Positions 8,386 through 16,748 of a stretch of 64,000 bases of DNA are shown here, piece by piece. Under the pieces are notes generated by a model. That model made no database searches, was not told the DNA's origin, and saw only the letters and a list, made by a program, of their open reading frames with translations. The DNA is taken from the NCBI RefSeq assembly GCF_900021165.1, contig NZ_FCOQ01000021.1:64567-128566 (forward strand), in the 5' to 3' direction. The position numbers were made by a program, and so were the translations under genes. Position 1 is the stretch's first letter. The number at the start of each line of letters is the position of its first letter. The stretch is from Paenibacillus phocaeensis (GTDB lineage Bacteria > Bacillota > Bacilli > Paenibacillales > Paenibacillaceae).

Positions 8386-10344
8386 CTAGAACTGCAGCAC
8401 AACCATTTGATGGCAGGACCACGGCGGCAGGGTGTAACGGACGCAGCCGTCCTCCTGACGAAAGGGGAGCGGCGTCCGCTGAGGGGCCAGGTAAACTTCC
8501 CGAACCGGCGCGGAAACGGCTACCGCAGCTTCCGTACCGCTAAGGACAGGCAGGTCTTCGATGACCTCGACATTTTGCCCCCGGCGTACCGGAGAGGCAT
8601 ACAGCAGGTGGTGAATCCAGCGGTTGTCAGCTGGCTGTGCCTGAAGCGTGGTTACCCCTTGTGCGGGCAGGTTCGTACATAGCTTCTTGCGGCTGAGTAA
8701 GCGGTCCAGGGCGTAATGCAGAATCTCTTTGACGGGCAGGCTGCCCTTCTGAGCGTAGTCCTCGAACAGGTTCCAGGCCGCGTAGATGCCGGCGGGACCT
8801 TCAACCAGGCCGGGGCCGGCGTCCCGCAAATCGGACGGCGTATGTTGATGCGAGCAGAAGGTGAACAGGTCGCGGTTAAAATAGGAATTTTCCCGGCTGG
8901 CCAGCTTCGTGCCGTTTCCGTCCAGTTCGATGTCCTGACCGTCAGCGTAGATGACGAAGGAAGCGTTCCGTAAGGAAGGAAGCTCGAAATCCGGCCGAAC
9001 ATAAGACGGCTTAAAAACGGCGTCCCCCAGCGGTTTCACGCCGAAATCCAGCTCGAAGCGTGTACCGTCCGGCGACAGGCCGGAGCGTCCGGTGGCGAGG
9101 ATTTTGCCGCCATTCTTGGCATAGGCCTCCAGCTTCCTCTTCAGCGGTTCGCCGACAGGGATGACATCCGGCAGAATGACAACTTGATAGGAGGTTAAGT
9201 CGTTCTCCAAATCCACGACATCAAAGAGATAATGCCCTTCCAGCAAAATCCGTACGGCTCCCGAATCAGCCAGTTGCGCTACGGAATTCGGAACCCCTAG
9301 CGCCTCTGCGGACAACAGGGCGATGTCAGCGACGGAGGTCACCTCCCTGCACCATTCTTCCTTCGCTTCGACTTCCTTGTAAGCTTCGCCGATGAGCGCG
9401 TAGGTCGCCGGGTCCATATAGCCGGTTGGATGCAGCTGATCCCCGATCGAGATGCGTGCCCCGTTGGCCAGACTCAGTGCTGTTTCATATTTCAATGCGT
9501 TCGGGTGTTTGTAGCCGCCAAACTCGCCCCATGAGGTGTGGAACTTTCCCGTCATCCCCAGGAAGTCCATCCCCAGCCCTTGAGCGTAGCGAGCGGAAAG
9601 CGGAAAATGATCATACCCCCAGCCGCCCGTCGGCAGGGACTCCAGCTCCAGATGCGTGTTCAACTTTGCGAGATCGCGCCGTCCGCGCTTGACGTGACCG
9701 CTGTTGTGAAAGACCGGTAGGCCGGGTTTGACGGCATGCACGGCATCGTTCATGGTGTTGGCGTAACGTTGGTACGTCTCTTCCCAAAGGGCCCGCATAT
9801 CCTCCAGGTTGCGCGGATCCGAGCCGCGCCGGCGGATTTCGGCGACGCAGTATTGGCAATAACATTCGCGCACCCCGACGATGTCAAGGAAGATCCCGTC
9901 CGCGTCGTAGTTGGACGCGACTTCGCGAACCTGGGCGGCGAGGATGTCCAGATAAGGAGTATTCATGCAAAACTGATGGTATCCCGGCGTCATGAAGTCC
10001 GGCGCCCAGTTGACCTTCTCTTGCGGATCGCGGATAAGCCACTCCGGGTGCCGGCGTGCCAGTTTCTCGTCCAGCCCGGCGGATAGATAAACCGGTGTTT
10101 TGACGCCGATTTCATGCGCCGCTTCGATCTGGGCGCCCAGCAGGTCAAAGGAGAGATGCGGGTGCATTTCGTTGGCGGTCGTCGGGTGGTAAGCCCAACC
10201 GTGATGGCATTTGGCGAACACCGTGATCGAATCGACATGACCCAGCTTCAGCATATCCTGGAACTGTTGCTTGGAGAAGCGGCTGCCGATCCCTTCGATC
10301 GCTTCGGATGTGTGGAAATCGAGATGAACCTGACGGAATCTCAT
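8386..10344 (-). CDS. GHL6-type putative glycoside hydrolase with GH42-like trimerisation domain
   Basis: 652 residues, RBS GGGAGGA before ATG 10344. The N-terminal third (MRFRQVHLDFHTSEAIEGIG, AKCHHGWAYHPT, DGIFLDIVGVRECYC) is the hypothetical glycosyl hydrolase 6 / alpha-amylase-like TIM-barrel family; the Asp in FLDIV is a likely catalytic residue. Residues about 340-450 (VADIALLSAEALG, YQVVILPDV, ILATGRSGLS) look like the flavodoxin-like beta-galactosidase trimerisation domain of GH42. No signal peptide, so it is cytoplasmic. It is divergent from an AraC regulator at 10478, which probably controls it. Neighbours give no transporter, so the substrate stays unknown; proteins of this type often act on fucose- or galactose-containing oligosaccharides, which is only a guess here. 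Confidence 0.8.
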   Translation of the reverse strand: MRFRQVHLDFHTSEAIEGIGSRFSKQQFQDMLKLGHVDSITVFAKCHHGWAYHPTTANEMHPHLSFDLLGAQIEAAHEIGVKTPVYLSAGLDEKLARRHPEWLIRDPQEKVNWAPDFMTPGYHQFCMNTPYLDILAAQVREVASNYDADGIFLDIVGVRECYCQYCVAEIRRRGSDPRNLEDMRALWEETYQRYANTMNDAVHAVKPGLPVFHNSGHVKRGRRDLAKLNTHLELESLPTGGWGYDHFPLSARYAQGLGMDFLGMTGKFHTSWGEFGGYKHPNALKYETALSLANGARISIGDQLHPTGYMDPATYALIGEAYKEVEAKEEWCREVTSVADIALLSAEALGVPNSVAQLADSGAVRILLEGHYLFDVVDLENDLTSYQVVILPDVIPVGEPLKRKLEAYAKNGGKILATGRSGLSPDGTRFELDFGVKPLGDAVFKPSYVRPDFELPSLRNASFVIYADGQDIELDGNGTKLASRENSYFNRDLFTFCSHQHTPSDLRDAGPGLVEGPAGIYAAWNLFEDYAQKGSLPVKEILHYALDRLLSRKKLCTNLPAQGVTTLQAQPADNRWIHHLLYASPVRRGQNVEVIEDLPVLSGTEAAVAVSAPVREVYLAPQRTPLPFRQEDGCVRYTLPPWSCHQMVVLQF

Positions 10345-10477
10345 TGGATGTCCTCCCGTGATTGATCTATATAGTCGTACGATATCTACTATTCTATGAG
10401 ATGAAATATCTTATTACAGCTGTTAAAGACGACTAATTATAGTACAATTTCTACATAAACTGTAGGAGGCGATAGGG
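10345..10477. promoter_or_regulatory. Divergent promoter region between GHL6 gene and araC-type regulator
   Basis: 133 bp, AT-rich compared with both genes. On the plus strand TTACAG (10414-10419) and TATAGT form a plausible -35/-10 pair for the regulator gene with an 18-base spacer. The minus-strand promoter is less clear. The layout is typical of AraC-controlled divergent units, but no operator repeat was convincing. Confidence 0.4.
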
Positions 10478-11356
10478 ATGCTCGTGCTGGAGTTTGCCGT
10501 GCCGCCGGTCCCGTTATTGGCCACGGTTGGCTACGCGGTATGGCCGGCGGGCGTGACGCATGCCGAACGGGTGTTTGATGCGTACGACCTGATTCTTTGC
10601 GCTAAAGGCGCCATGTATATGGAGGAAGAAGGGATTTCCTACGAGATCGGCGAGGGGAAGCTGCTGGTCCTTGAGCCGGGGAAACGGCACCGCGGCTACC
10701 GGCCAACCGAGGAAGAGACAGAGGTCTATTGGATTCACTTTGGCTATCCGGCTTCCTCGCCACCCGGGCTGACGGACAAGCCGGACTGGCAACAGCCGCT
10801 GCTGGCGCGGACCGACCAGGATACGGAGCCGCGTCCGGCACTCATCAACGTCCCGAAGTTTGCTGATGTGGAGCTCCGAACGCTCCGCCCTTTACTCGAC
10901 GAGATGATCTCGTTGCATCGGGCGTTGACGGCGCATCGGTCCTTCGAGCTGCAGGTGCGGTTCGGCCAGTTTCTTTTGCAACTGCAACACGGAATTCGGC
11001 AGAGCGGTCCACAGGCGAAATCCTATTTACTCAGCGAACGGGTAGCGGCTTATCTGACCGACCACCTGGAAGACCCGTTCGACGCGGGGCAACTGGAACG
11101 CGACCTGCATTACCATTTCGATTATTTGGCGCGATGCTTGAAGCAGCACACGGGGATGAGTCCGCTCCAATACCGGCATCATTTGCAAATCGACCGGGCC
11201 AAACGCCTGCTGACGCATACCGACCTTCCGCTCAAACGAATCGGGGAGCAGTGCGGCTTCCCGGATCCCAATTACTTCACCCGGCTGTTCAAGCGCGAAA
11301 CGGCGCACACACCGGGAGAATATCGGAAGAGGTATCAGGTGTTTCGAGCGGACTAA
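10478..11356 (+). CDS. AraC family regulator, divergent from the GHL6 hydrolase
   Basis: 292 residues, RBS TAGGAGG upstream of ATG 10478. A cupin-like N-terminal domain (DLILCAKGAMYMEEEGISYE, LEPGKRHRGY) is followed by a C-terminal double HTH (LERDLHYHFDYLARCLKQ ... LKRIGEQCGFPDPNYFTRLF) ending in the conserved HTPGEYRKRY. The sensing pocket ligand is unknown. The shared intergenic region with 8386-10344 makes that hydrolase gene the likely target. It is followed by an unusual hairpin rather than a standard terminator. Confidence 0.9.
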   Translation: MLVLEFAVPPVPLLATVGYAVWPAGVTHAERVFDAYDLILCAKGAMYMEEEGISYEIGEGKLLVLEPGKRHRGYRPTEEETEVYWIHFGYPASSPPGLTDKPDWQQPLLARTDQDTEPRPALINVPKFADVELRTLRPLLDEMISLHRALTAHRSFELQVRFGQFLLQLQHGIRQSGPQAKSYLLSERVAAYLTDHLEDPFDAGQLERDLHYHFDYLARCLKQHTGMSPLQYRHHLQIDRAKRLLTHTDLPLKRIGEQCGFPDPNYFTRLFKRETAHTPGEYRKRYQVFRAD

Positions 11357-11364
11357 GCCATTTC

Positions 11365-11447
11365 TCTATCTTTTGGAAGAATCGTAGCAATCGTGAATCC
11401 AATCACATAGTAATATATTATTCTTCCGGAAGAAATAAAAGATAGAG
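11365..11447 (+). promoter_or_regulatory. Long hairpin before small ORF, 3' arm next to the ribosome site
   Basis: Two nested inverted segments: TCTATCTTTT (11365-11374) pairs with AAAAGATAGA (11437-11446), and GGAAGAAT (11375-11382) pairs with ATTCTTCC (11420-11427), leaving a nine-base bulge. There is no T-run, so it is not an ordinary terminator. The GAGGAG ribosome site of the next ORF overlaps the end of the 3' arm, so folding could limit its translation. The function is inference. Confidence 0.45.
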
Positions 11448-11462
11448 GAGTGGTAGATTCTG

Positions 11463-11618
11463 ATGCAACCTTATTTTGAAACAGAGGAGCACGGAAAGTT
11501 GCTGGTACCCGAAGAGTTCTTTCTGGAATTGAAACTGAAGGCCAAGATGTACGATGATCTCATGATGGCGCAGCAAAACGCCGAGTCCATCGAAGCATCC
11601 GGCAATAAAGGGGAGTGA
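11463..11618 (+). CDS. Small protein (51 aa) ahead of the DUF1906 gene
   Basis: ATG 11463 to TGA 11616-11618 encodes a charged 51-residue protein starting MQPYFETEEHGKLLVPEEFF and continuing as a helix-forming, Met-rich stretch (LELKLKAKMYDDLMMAQQ). It has no signal or membrane segment. The stop lies six bases before the ATG of the DUF1906 gene, whose ribosome site is inside its last codons, so the two are probably translationally coupled. GAGGAG lies 13 bases upstream of its own start, a little far. I do not recognise the family. Confidence 0.6.
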   Translation: MQPYFETEEHGKLLVPEEFFLELKLKAKMYDDLMMAQQNAESIEASGNKGE

Positions 11619-11623
11619 CCGGC

Positions 11624-12385
11624 ATGGCTTATCAAGGATTTCATAAAGCGCCGGCACTGTCAAAGACGCAAGCCCAAAACATGTGGACCGGAACCCCCTT
11701 CTATTTTTTGGGATTCTATCTCGGTGGCACGTGTTATATGTCGAGCGACCGGGGAACGGATCGGAAGTCGATCAGCTTCACCGCCGACCGGCGTAAGGAA
11801 TACGAGGATATTGGTTTCAAACTCGGGTACTTTTACGTGGGGCGGCAAGATCAGCCAAGTCCATGCAATGCGCCGACGTCTTCCAACGCAGCATCGTTAG
11901 GAGAAGCGGATGCAAAAGAGGCGGCTCAATTCGCCAGCGATGTTGGCGCGCCTTCCTTGAGCGTCATCTATTTGGACGTGGAAGGAGGGAACCTGCATAC
12001 TTCCGCCATGGAAAGTTATGTTTCAGCGTGGGTAAGCTATATGAACAGCCGTACGGCTTATTGGGCGGGCATCTATTGCAGCGCGGGAAGCCGAGGCACC
12101 GTTGCCCAACAACTCTTCGACGCTTGCGGTGGGCGAGCCAATATGTGGGTTGCCCAGTGGCAATGCGATTCGGGAAAATCATTGAATTCTGCCGGTACCA
12201 GCTGCTATACGACCAGTTGCACCAACCCCGCGACCATTCACAATCTCAATTTGGATGATACATCCTTTTCCGGTGCGTATATTCGGCAGTATGCCGGAAA
12301 TGTTTATACGAATTATAATAACGATTGCAGATATATCGATATAGATGTGGCAAGAGAATTGAATCCCAATACGAAGCAATTTTGA
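11624..12385 (+). CDS. DUF1906 (Rv2525c-like) glycoside-hydrolase-fold protein
   Basis: 253 residues from ATG 11624, chosen over GTG 11615 because AAGGGGAG is correctly spaced only for 11624. The pattern FYFLGFYLGG, IGFKLGYFYVGRQ, SVIYLDVEGG, YWAGIYCSAG, ANMWVAQW and IRQYAG follows the strands of the DUF1906 TIM barrel, a relative of GH25 lysozymes; the acidic pair in YLDVEGG would be the catalytic centre. Six Cys residues are unusual for a cytoplasmic protein, yet no signal peptide is visible. Family members are thought to act on cell-wall glycans, but activity is not established. A terminator follows immediately. Confidence 0.82.
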   Translation: MAYQGFHKAPALSKTQAQNMWTGTPFYFLGFYLGGTCYMSSDRGTDRKSISFTADRRKEYEDIGFKLGYFYVGRQDQPSPCNAPTSSNAASLGEADAKEAAQFASDVGAPSLSVIYLDVEGGNLHTSAMESYVSAWVSYMNSRTAYWAGIYCSAGSRGTVAQQLFDACGGRANMWVAQWQCDSGKSLNSAGTSCYTTSCTNPATIHNLNLDDTSFSGAYIRQYAGNVYTNYNNDCRYIDIDVARELNPNTKQF

Positions 12386-12389
12386 GTGA

Positions 12390-12437
12390 AACTGAAAAGG
12401 CGACGTCACTTCTGCGTTGCCTTTTCAGTTTTTTTAT
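12390..12437 (+). terminator. Terminator of the DUF1906 unit
   Basis: Stem AACTGAAAAGGC (12390-12401) / GCCTTTTCAGTT (12419-12430) followed by a run of seven T. Confidence 0.92.
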
Positions 12438-12513
12438 TACATTTATACAAGAAACATGAAACTAAGTGTGAAGACGGGACGTTTACATCTATAAAAAGCA
12501 GGGAGGAAGCCGG

Positions 12514-13023
12514 ATGGTCAAACGAGGAGGGATGATCGTCATCTTCATGATGATCTTGATTCTTGCAAGTGCATGCGCTAGGAGTGAAGCCGATAATTCC
12601 GCCAGTCCTTTGTCTTCTGAGCGTGAATCGCTGATCTCGGAGAAATGGGAGCAAGTATCCAATCCCTATCGGGTTCAGGGAAATATCACCAAGATCCATG
12701 GGACGGAAAACGGGCAGTTGGTTTCTTTATCTTTGGAAGTCGTCAAAAATATGGCCGTGCCGGGCAACGCAGCCGATTTCAATTTTGAACGTCAGACGCT
12801 GGACCTGTTCATCAAAGGGTCCGGTCTGAATACCGCCTTTGCTGATAAATTGAAGGAAGGCGGCAAGATCGCCGCGGCGTTTGCGCAATATGCTATCCCG
12901 GACGAGACTCCGGACGGCTACGTCTTTTACGGAGCGCTTCCGGAATGGATTTACGTTATCCAAGATGGACATTACATCGATATGCAGGGGAATCCCGTAT
13001 CCGAGGATCAGTTGCAACCGTGA
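12514..13023 (+). CDS. Hypothetical lipoprotein
   Basis: 169 residues, RBS GGGAGGAAG before ATG 12514. The signal segment (MIVIFMMILILASAC) ends in a lipobox with Cys near residue 22. The mature part alternates short strands (YRVQGNITKIHGTENGQLVS, LDLFIKGSGLNTAF) and looks like a small beta-rich, OB-like domain. It is conserved-looking and ordinary in codon use but I do not recognise a family. It lies between the DUF1906 terminator and the T-box leader of asd, so it is probably a single-gene unit. Confidence 0.75.
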   Translation: MVKRGGMIVIFMMILILASACARSEADNSASPLSSERESLISEKWEQVSNPYRVQGNITKIHGTENGQLVSLSLEVVKNMAVPGNAADFNFERQTLDLFIKGSGLNTAFADKLKEGGKIAAAFAQYAIPDETPDGYVFYGALPEWIYVIQDGHYIDMQGNPVSEDQLQP

Positions 13024-13081
13024 ACGGCCGCCCGGAGAAAAATTTTTCTAACTGGTTTACGTTCGGCCGGTTATCTGGTAA

Positions 13082-13392
13082 TATAATCGCAACATGAAAT
13101 GCGATGACGAGAAGAGTAGGTAAATGAAGCCTTTCCCAGAGAGCTCCGGCAAGCTGAAAAGGAGCAAAGCGTTTCTTTATCGAATAAAGACTCCGAGCAG
13201 CACATCGGAACGTTAAACCGGCGGGATGGTGTGACAGGAGCTCCTGTTACAGAGCTAGGGTATACGCTTGGCCGGACCAGGCTGTACTTGAAGAGGTTAA
13301 TATGGCGACATATTACGAAACTGGGGTGGTACCGCGGGCATACCAATCTCGCCCCCAAGACGGAAGACTCGTCTTGGAGGTGGGATTTTTTA
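13082..13392 (+). promoter_or_regulatory. T-box leader of asd, with -10 element at 13082
   Basis: TATAAT at 13082-13087 precedes a leader with all T-box parts: Stem I 5' side GATGACGAGAAGAGTA (13103-13118), the AGAGAG distal element (13139-13144), the T-box sequence GGGTGGTACCGCGG (13324-13337), and a terminator CCAAGACG/CGTCTTGG (13354-13361, 13370-13377) with T-run. T-boxes sense uncharged tRNA. The loop-E-like GAA at 13182-13184 is followed by TAAAGAC; if the specifier is AAA or AAG, the tRNA would be Lys, which suits asd. The specifier assignment is tentative (GAC/Asp and ACT/Thr not excluded). Confidence 0.93.
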
Positions 13393-13441
13393 TTTATAAC
13401 GAGGGTTACAAATATTTACTCGGAAAGGACAGGATCAAGAA

Positions 13442-14527
13442 ATGGGAGAGAGATTAAAAGTAGGCATCGTCGGTGGGACAGGAATGGTAGGCCAGCGTTT
13501 CGTTCAACTGCTGGATCAGCATCCCTGGTTCGAGGTTACCAGCATTGCGGCCAGTGCAAATTCCGCAGGCAAAACGTATGAAGAGTCCGTACAGGGACGC
13601 TGGAAGATGGCTACGCCCATCCCCGAAGCGGTGAAATCGATCGTGGTTCAGGATGCAGCTCAGGTTGAAGAAGTGACGGCGGACGTGGACTTTGTCTTCT
13701 GTGCCGTGGATATGAAGAAGGCGGAGATTCAAGCGCTGGAAGAGGCGTACGCCAAAACCGGGACTCCTGTCATCTCTAACAACTCCGCACACCGCTGGAC
13801 GCCGGACGTGCCGATGGTGATCCCGGAGGTGAACCCGCAGCATATCGAAGTGATTGCCGCGCAGCGCAAGCGTCTTGGAACGAGCACCGGGTTTATTGCC
13901 GTGAAGCCAAACTGTTCGATTCAGAGCTACGTCCCTGCCTTAAACGCGCTGCTGGACTTCGAACCCACGACGGTAGTTGCTTCGACGTACCAGGCGATTT
14001 CCGGTGCCGGCAAGAACTTTACCGATTGGCCGGATATGCTGGATAATGTCATTCCGTATATCGGCGGCGAGGAAGAGAAGAGCGAGCAGGAGCCGCTGCG
14101 GATTTGGGGCCGTGTCGAAGGCGGACAGATCGTAAAAGCAAGCGCGCCTTTGATCACGACACAATGCATCCGCGTTCCCGTAACGGACGGCCACTTGGCT
14201 ACCGTGTTTGTCTCGTTTAAGAACAAACCGTCGCAAGAAGAAATCCTTGAGCGCTGGCGTCAATTCCAGGGCCGGCCGCAAGAGTTGGGGTTGCCAAGCG
14301 CACCGAAGCAATTCATCACCTATTTTGAGGAAGAAAACCGTCCGCAGACGAAGCTCGACCGTGATATTGAGCACGGGATGGGGGTATCCGTTGGCCGATT
14401 GCGCGAGGATTCGCTGTACGACTATAAGTTTGTTGGACTGTCGCACAATACGCTGCGCGGGGCAGCTGGCGGCGGCGTGCTGATCGCCGAACTGCTGAAG
14501 GCGGAAGGATATATTCAAGCGAAATAA
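13442..14527 (+). CDS. asd: Aspartate-semialdehyde dehydrogenase, archaeal/fungal-type
   Basis: 361 residues. Reduces aspartyl-4-phosphate to aspartate semialdehyde, the shared step to lysine, diaminopimelate, threonine and methionine. NADP-binding loop GIVGGTGMVGQ is at the N-terminus; the nucleophilic Cys158 is in VKPNCSIQ and the base His251 in RVPVTDGHLATV. Length and the PNCS context place it with the archaeal/eukaryal subclass rather than the classical bacterial one. Expression is set by the T-box leader directly upstream, so it responds to shortage of an aminoacyl-tRNA. Start ATG 13442 follows GGAAAGGA. A GNAT gene follows 31 bases later and may be co-transcribed. Confidence 0.95.
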   Translation: MGERLKVGIVGGTGMVGQRFVQLLDQHPWFEVTSIAASANSAGKTYEESVQGRWKMATPIPEAVKSIVVQDAAQVEEVTADVDFVFCAVDMKKAEIQALEEAYAKTGTPVISNNSAHRWTPDVPMVIPEVNPQHIEVIAAQRKRLGTSTGFIAVKPNCSIQSYVPALNALLDFEPTTVVASTYQAISGAGKNFTDWPDMLDNVIPYIGGEEEKSEQEPLRIWGRVEGGQIVKASAPLITTQCIRVPVTDGHLATVFVSFKNKPSQEEILERWRQFQGRPQELGLPSAPKQFITYFEEENRPQTKLDRDIEHGMGVSVGRLREDSLYDYKFVGLSHNTLRGAAGGGVLIAELLKAEGYIQAK

Positions 14528-14558
14528 TAAGATTGCGTAAGCCTGGGGAGGGAATCGG

Positions 14559-15017
14559 TTGTTAACCATCAAATTGGATGATTTGAGCGGACCTGAGATC
14601 GCAGCTTTCATTGGTGAACATTTGGCAAATATGGCCGAGAACTCCCCGCCCGAGAGCATTCACGCGCTGAATCTGGACGGTCTGAAGCGGCCGGACGTCA
14701 CGTTCTGGAGTGCCTGGGTGGACGGCGATCTCGCAGGATGCGGTGCCCTTAAGGAGCTGGACCGCCAGCATGGCGAGGTGAAATCCATGCGCACCGCCAT
14801 CGCTTATCGCGGGAAGGGGGTCGCCAAGCAAGTGCTGGCGCATCTTCTGGAGGAGGCGGCTCGGCGAGGGTATCGCCGGGTTAGCCTGGAGACGGGATCT
14901 ATGGAAGCTTTCGTCCCGGCTCGCCGGTTGTATGAAGGCTTCGGGTTTACGTATTGCGAACCCTTTGCGGATTACGCGGAGGACCCTAACAGTGTGTTTA
15001 TGACCAAGGTGATCTAA
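14559..15017 (+). CDS. GNAT family N-acetyltransferase
   Basis: 152 residues, start TTG 14559 behind GGGGAGGG. Acetyl-CoA binding motif A is MRTAIAYRGKGVAKQVLAHL (R/QxxGxG/A form RGKGVA), and the C-terminal LYEGFGFTYCEPF is the usual beta6-alpha4 end of the fold. Similar to the YhhY/ElaA-size small acetyltransferases; acceptor unknown. It is just downstream of asd, hence also under the T-box if transcripts read through, but there is no evidence of a role in amino acid metabolism. Confidence 0.88.
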   Translation: MLTIKLDDLSGPEIAAFIGEHLANMAENSPPESIHALNLDGLKRPDVTFWSAWVDGDLAGCGALKELDRQHGEVKSMRTAIAYRGKGVAKQVLAHLLEEAARRGYRRVSLETGSMEAFVPARRLYEGFGFTYCEPFADYAEDPNSVFMTKVI

Positions 15018-15040
15018 AGGGAATGTGATCCTGCAGAACC

Positions 15041-15070
15041 CCAAAAACCCGCGAAACCGCGGGTTTTTGG
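15041..15070. terminator. Bidirectional terminator between GNAT and YbjQ genes
   Basis: Perfect 13-bp stem CCAAAAACCCGCG (15041-15053) / CGCGGGTTTTTGG (15058-15070) with a four-base loop; A-run on one arm and T-run on the other, so it can end both convergent genes. Confidence 0.88.
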
Positions 15071-15093
15071 CTTTTCATTGGGCGAAACTGAGG

Positions 15094-15405
15094 TTAAACG
15101 ATGACGGCTGTTCCGCTGACGGAAACCATCAGCATCCCTTCGCGAATGACCTCATAATCGATATCGACGCCGATGATGGCGTTGGCCCCGAGAACGTTGG
15201 CCTTCTCTTTCATCTCCGCAAACGCGGTATTCCGGGCTTCCTCAAGCTTGTTCTCATAAGCTCCGGAACGTCCGCCAACGATATCGGTAATTGAAGCCAT
15301 GAAATCGCGTACGACATTGGCGCCCATGATGACTTCGCCGGTGACGATTCCAAGGTATTGTCTTACCGTCGTGCCTTCGATAGTTGAGGTGGTGGTCATT
15401 AACAT
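15094..15405 (-). CDS. YbjQ/DUF74 (heavy-metal-binding domain) protein
   Basis: 103 residues from ATG 15405, which has AAGGAGG at the right distance; a longer frame to 15471 lacks an RBS. The sequence [40 protein letters not shown] and [17 protein letters not shown] is the standard YbjQ family, a small pentameric protein annotated as heavy-metal binding but without proven function. Monocistronic between a terminator and the divergent flavoenzyme gene. Confidence 0.93.
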   Translation of the reverse strand: MLMTTTSTIEGTTVRQYLGIVTGEVIMGANVVRDFMASITDIVGGRSGAYENKLEEARNTAFAEMKEKANVLGANAIIGVDIDYEVIREGMLMVSVSGTAVIV

Positions 15406-15506
15406 ACGATAGTCCTCCTTATGAATTGAAGCGTTACAGGATGTTACGCAGGTTTGCCTTGAGAGTTTCATCTTAAACCATAAGATGTAAAAAGGAGGGA
15501 CCTATT

Positions 15507-16637
15507 TTGCAAAAGTTTATCGTAATTGGCTCCGGGATTCTGGGGGCTTCGACGGCTTATCACTTGGCCAAGCTTGGGGCGGAGGTGACGGTCGTCGACC
15601 GCGGCGTTCCGGGACAGGCCACCGATGCTGCGGCGGGAATTATCTGTCCGTGGATCTCGCAGCGGCGCAACCAAGCCTGGTACCGGCTGGCTAGAAGCGG
15701 GGCACAGTATTACGGCCCGTTAATCGAGGAATTGGAGCAGGAAGGAGAACGCGATACCGGGTATGCCCGCGTAGGGGCGCTCCGCTTGCACCGGGAACGC
15801 GAGAAGCTGGTCGCTATAGAGCGGCTTGCCCTTGAGCGAAGACGGGAAGCCCCGGAGATGGGCGATATTCAACTGCTCGAGCCGGACGAGGTCAAGCGCC
15901 GGTTTCCTCCGCTGGATGAGGGGTTCTACGCGCTGTATGTAAGCGGTGCAGCTCGCGTCGATGGGCGTGCGCTCCGGGAGTCGCTCCTGAGAGCGGCGGC
16001 TCGGCACGGAGCAAGCTTCGTGCATGGCGAGGCTGTGCTCCTGCAGGACGGCGGGGCCGTGACCGGGGTGCGCGTCGGCGGAGAGGAGATCCACGCCGAT
16101 GCGGTTGCCGTATGCGCCGGAGCCTGGGCTCGTCACCTGCTCACCCCGCTGGGGCTGGATTTTCAGGTCACCTTCCAGAAAGCGCAAATCGTTCATTTAG
16201 CCTTGCCGGACGGATCAACCGAACGCTGGCCTGTCGTCATTCCGCCGGGCGATCAATATATTCTGGCGTTTGACGACCGCCGCATCGTCATTGGCGCTAC
16301 CCACGAAAATAACCCTGCTGGGTATGATCCCCGCATCACAGCCGGCGGTCTTCATGAGGTGATCGACAAAGCGCTGGCGATAGCGCCAGGGTTGGCGGAT
16401 GGAGAGTTCATGGAAGCGCGGGTTGGTTTTCGCCCGTTCACGCCGGGATTTCTGCCGGTATTCGGGGAAGTTCCCGGGTGGGAGGGGCTTTTTGCAGCGA
16501 ACGGTCTGGGGGCATCGGGCCTGACGATGGGGCCTTATCTGGGTGCCCAGCTGGCGCAATGGATGTTAGGACGGGAGACGAATGTACTCAGGGAGGATTA
16601 CAGCATTGAGAACGCTTTAGCCCCTCAATCGAAGTGA
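15507..16637 (+). CDS. FAD-dependent D-amino-acid/glycine oxidase-like oxidoreductase (DadA/ThiO family)
   Basis: 376 residues, start TTG 15507 behind AAAGGAGGG. The N-terminal dinucleotide-binding motif is FIVIGSGILGASTAYHLAKL with an acidic end of strand 2 (VVDRG). Mid-protein VRVGGEEIHADAVAVCAGAWAR and C-terminal ANGLGASGLTMGPYLGAQLA complete the DAO fold. The enzyme class oxidises a secondary or primary amine of an amino acid with FAD; the substrate cannot be told from sequence. It is followed by the serine/threonine importer gene SstT, about 110 bases on with its own promoter, so an amino-acid-catabolic link is plausible but unproven. Confidence 0.88.
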   Translation: MQKFIVIGSGILGASTAYHLAKLGAEVTVVDRGVPGQATDAAAGIICPWISQRRNQAWYRLARSGAQYYGPLIEELEQEGERDTGYARVGALRLHREREKLVAIERLALERRREAPEMGDIQLLEPDEVKRRFPPLDEGFYALYVSGAARVDGRALRESLLRAAARHGASFVHGEAVLLQDGGAVTGVRVGGEEIHADAVAVCAGAWARHLLTPLGLDFQVTFQKAQIVHLALPDGSTERWPVVIPPGDQYILAFDDRRIVIGATHENNPAGYDPRITAGGLHEVIDKALAIAPGLADGEFMEARVGFRPFTPGFLPVFGEVPGWEGLFAANGLGASGLTMGPYLGAQLAQWMLGRETNVLREDYSIENALAPQSK

Positions 16638-16674
16638 AGATGTGAACAGTAATGCACAAATGTTTCCATCCGGA

Positions 16675-16703
16675 GGACAGATGTCCGTGAGGCGTGGTAT
16701 ACT
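16675..16703 (+). promoter_or_regulatory. Extended -10 promoter and small palindrome upstream of sstT
   Basis: TGG-TATACT (16695-16703) is a good extended -10. The interrupted palindrome GGACA-GA-TGTCC (16675-16686) occupies the -35 zone, where no -35 hexamer is seen. This arrangement could place a regulator in the promoter; identity unknown. Confidence 0.5.
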
Positions 16704-16748
16704 ATCGCTATGCTTCAAGGCAACATTTTAAACAAACGGGGGAGAAAC

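Noticed and set aside
16640..16660. FNR/CRP-like TGTGA..GCACA before sstT
   Set aside because: The spacer between half sites is eight rather than six bases, so it does not match the symmetric site.
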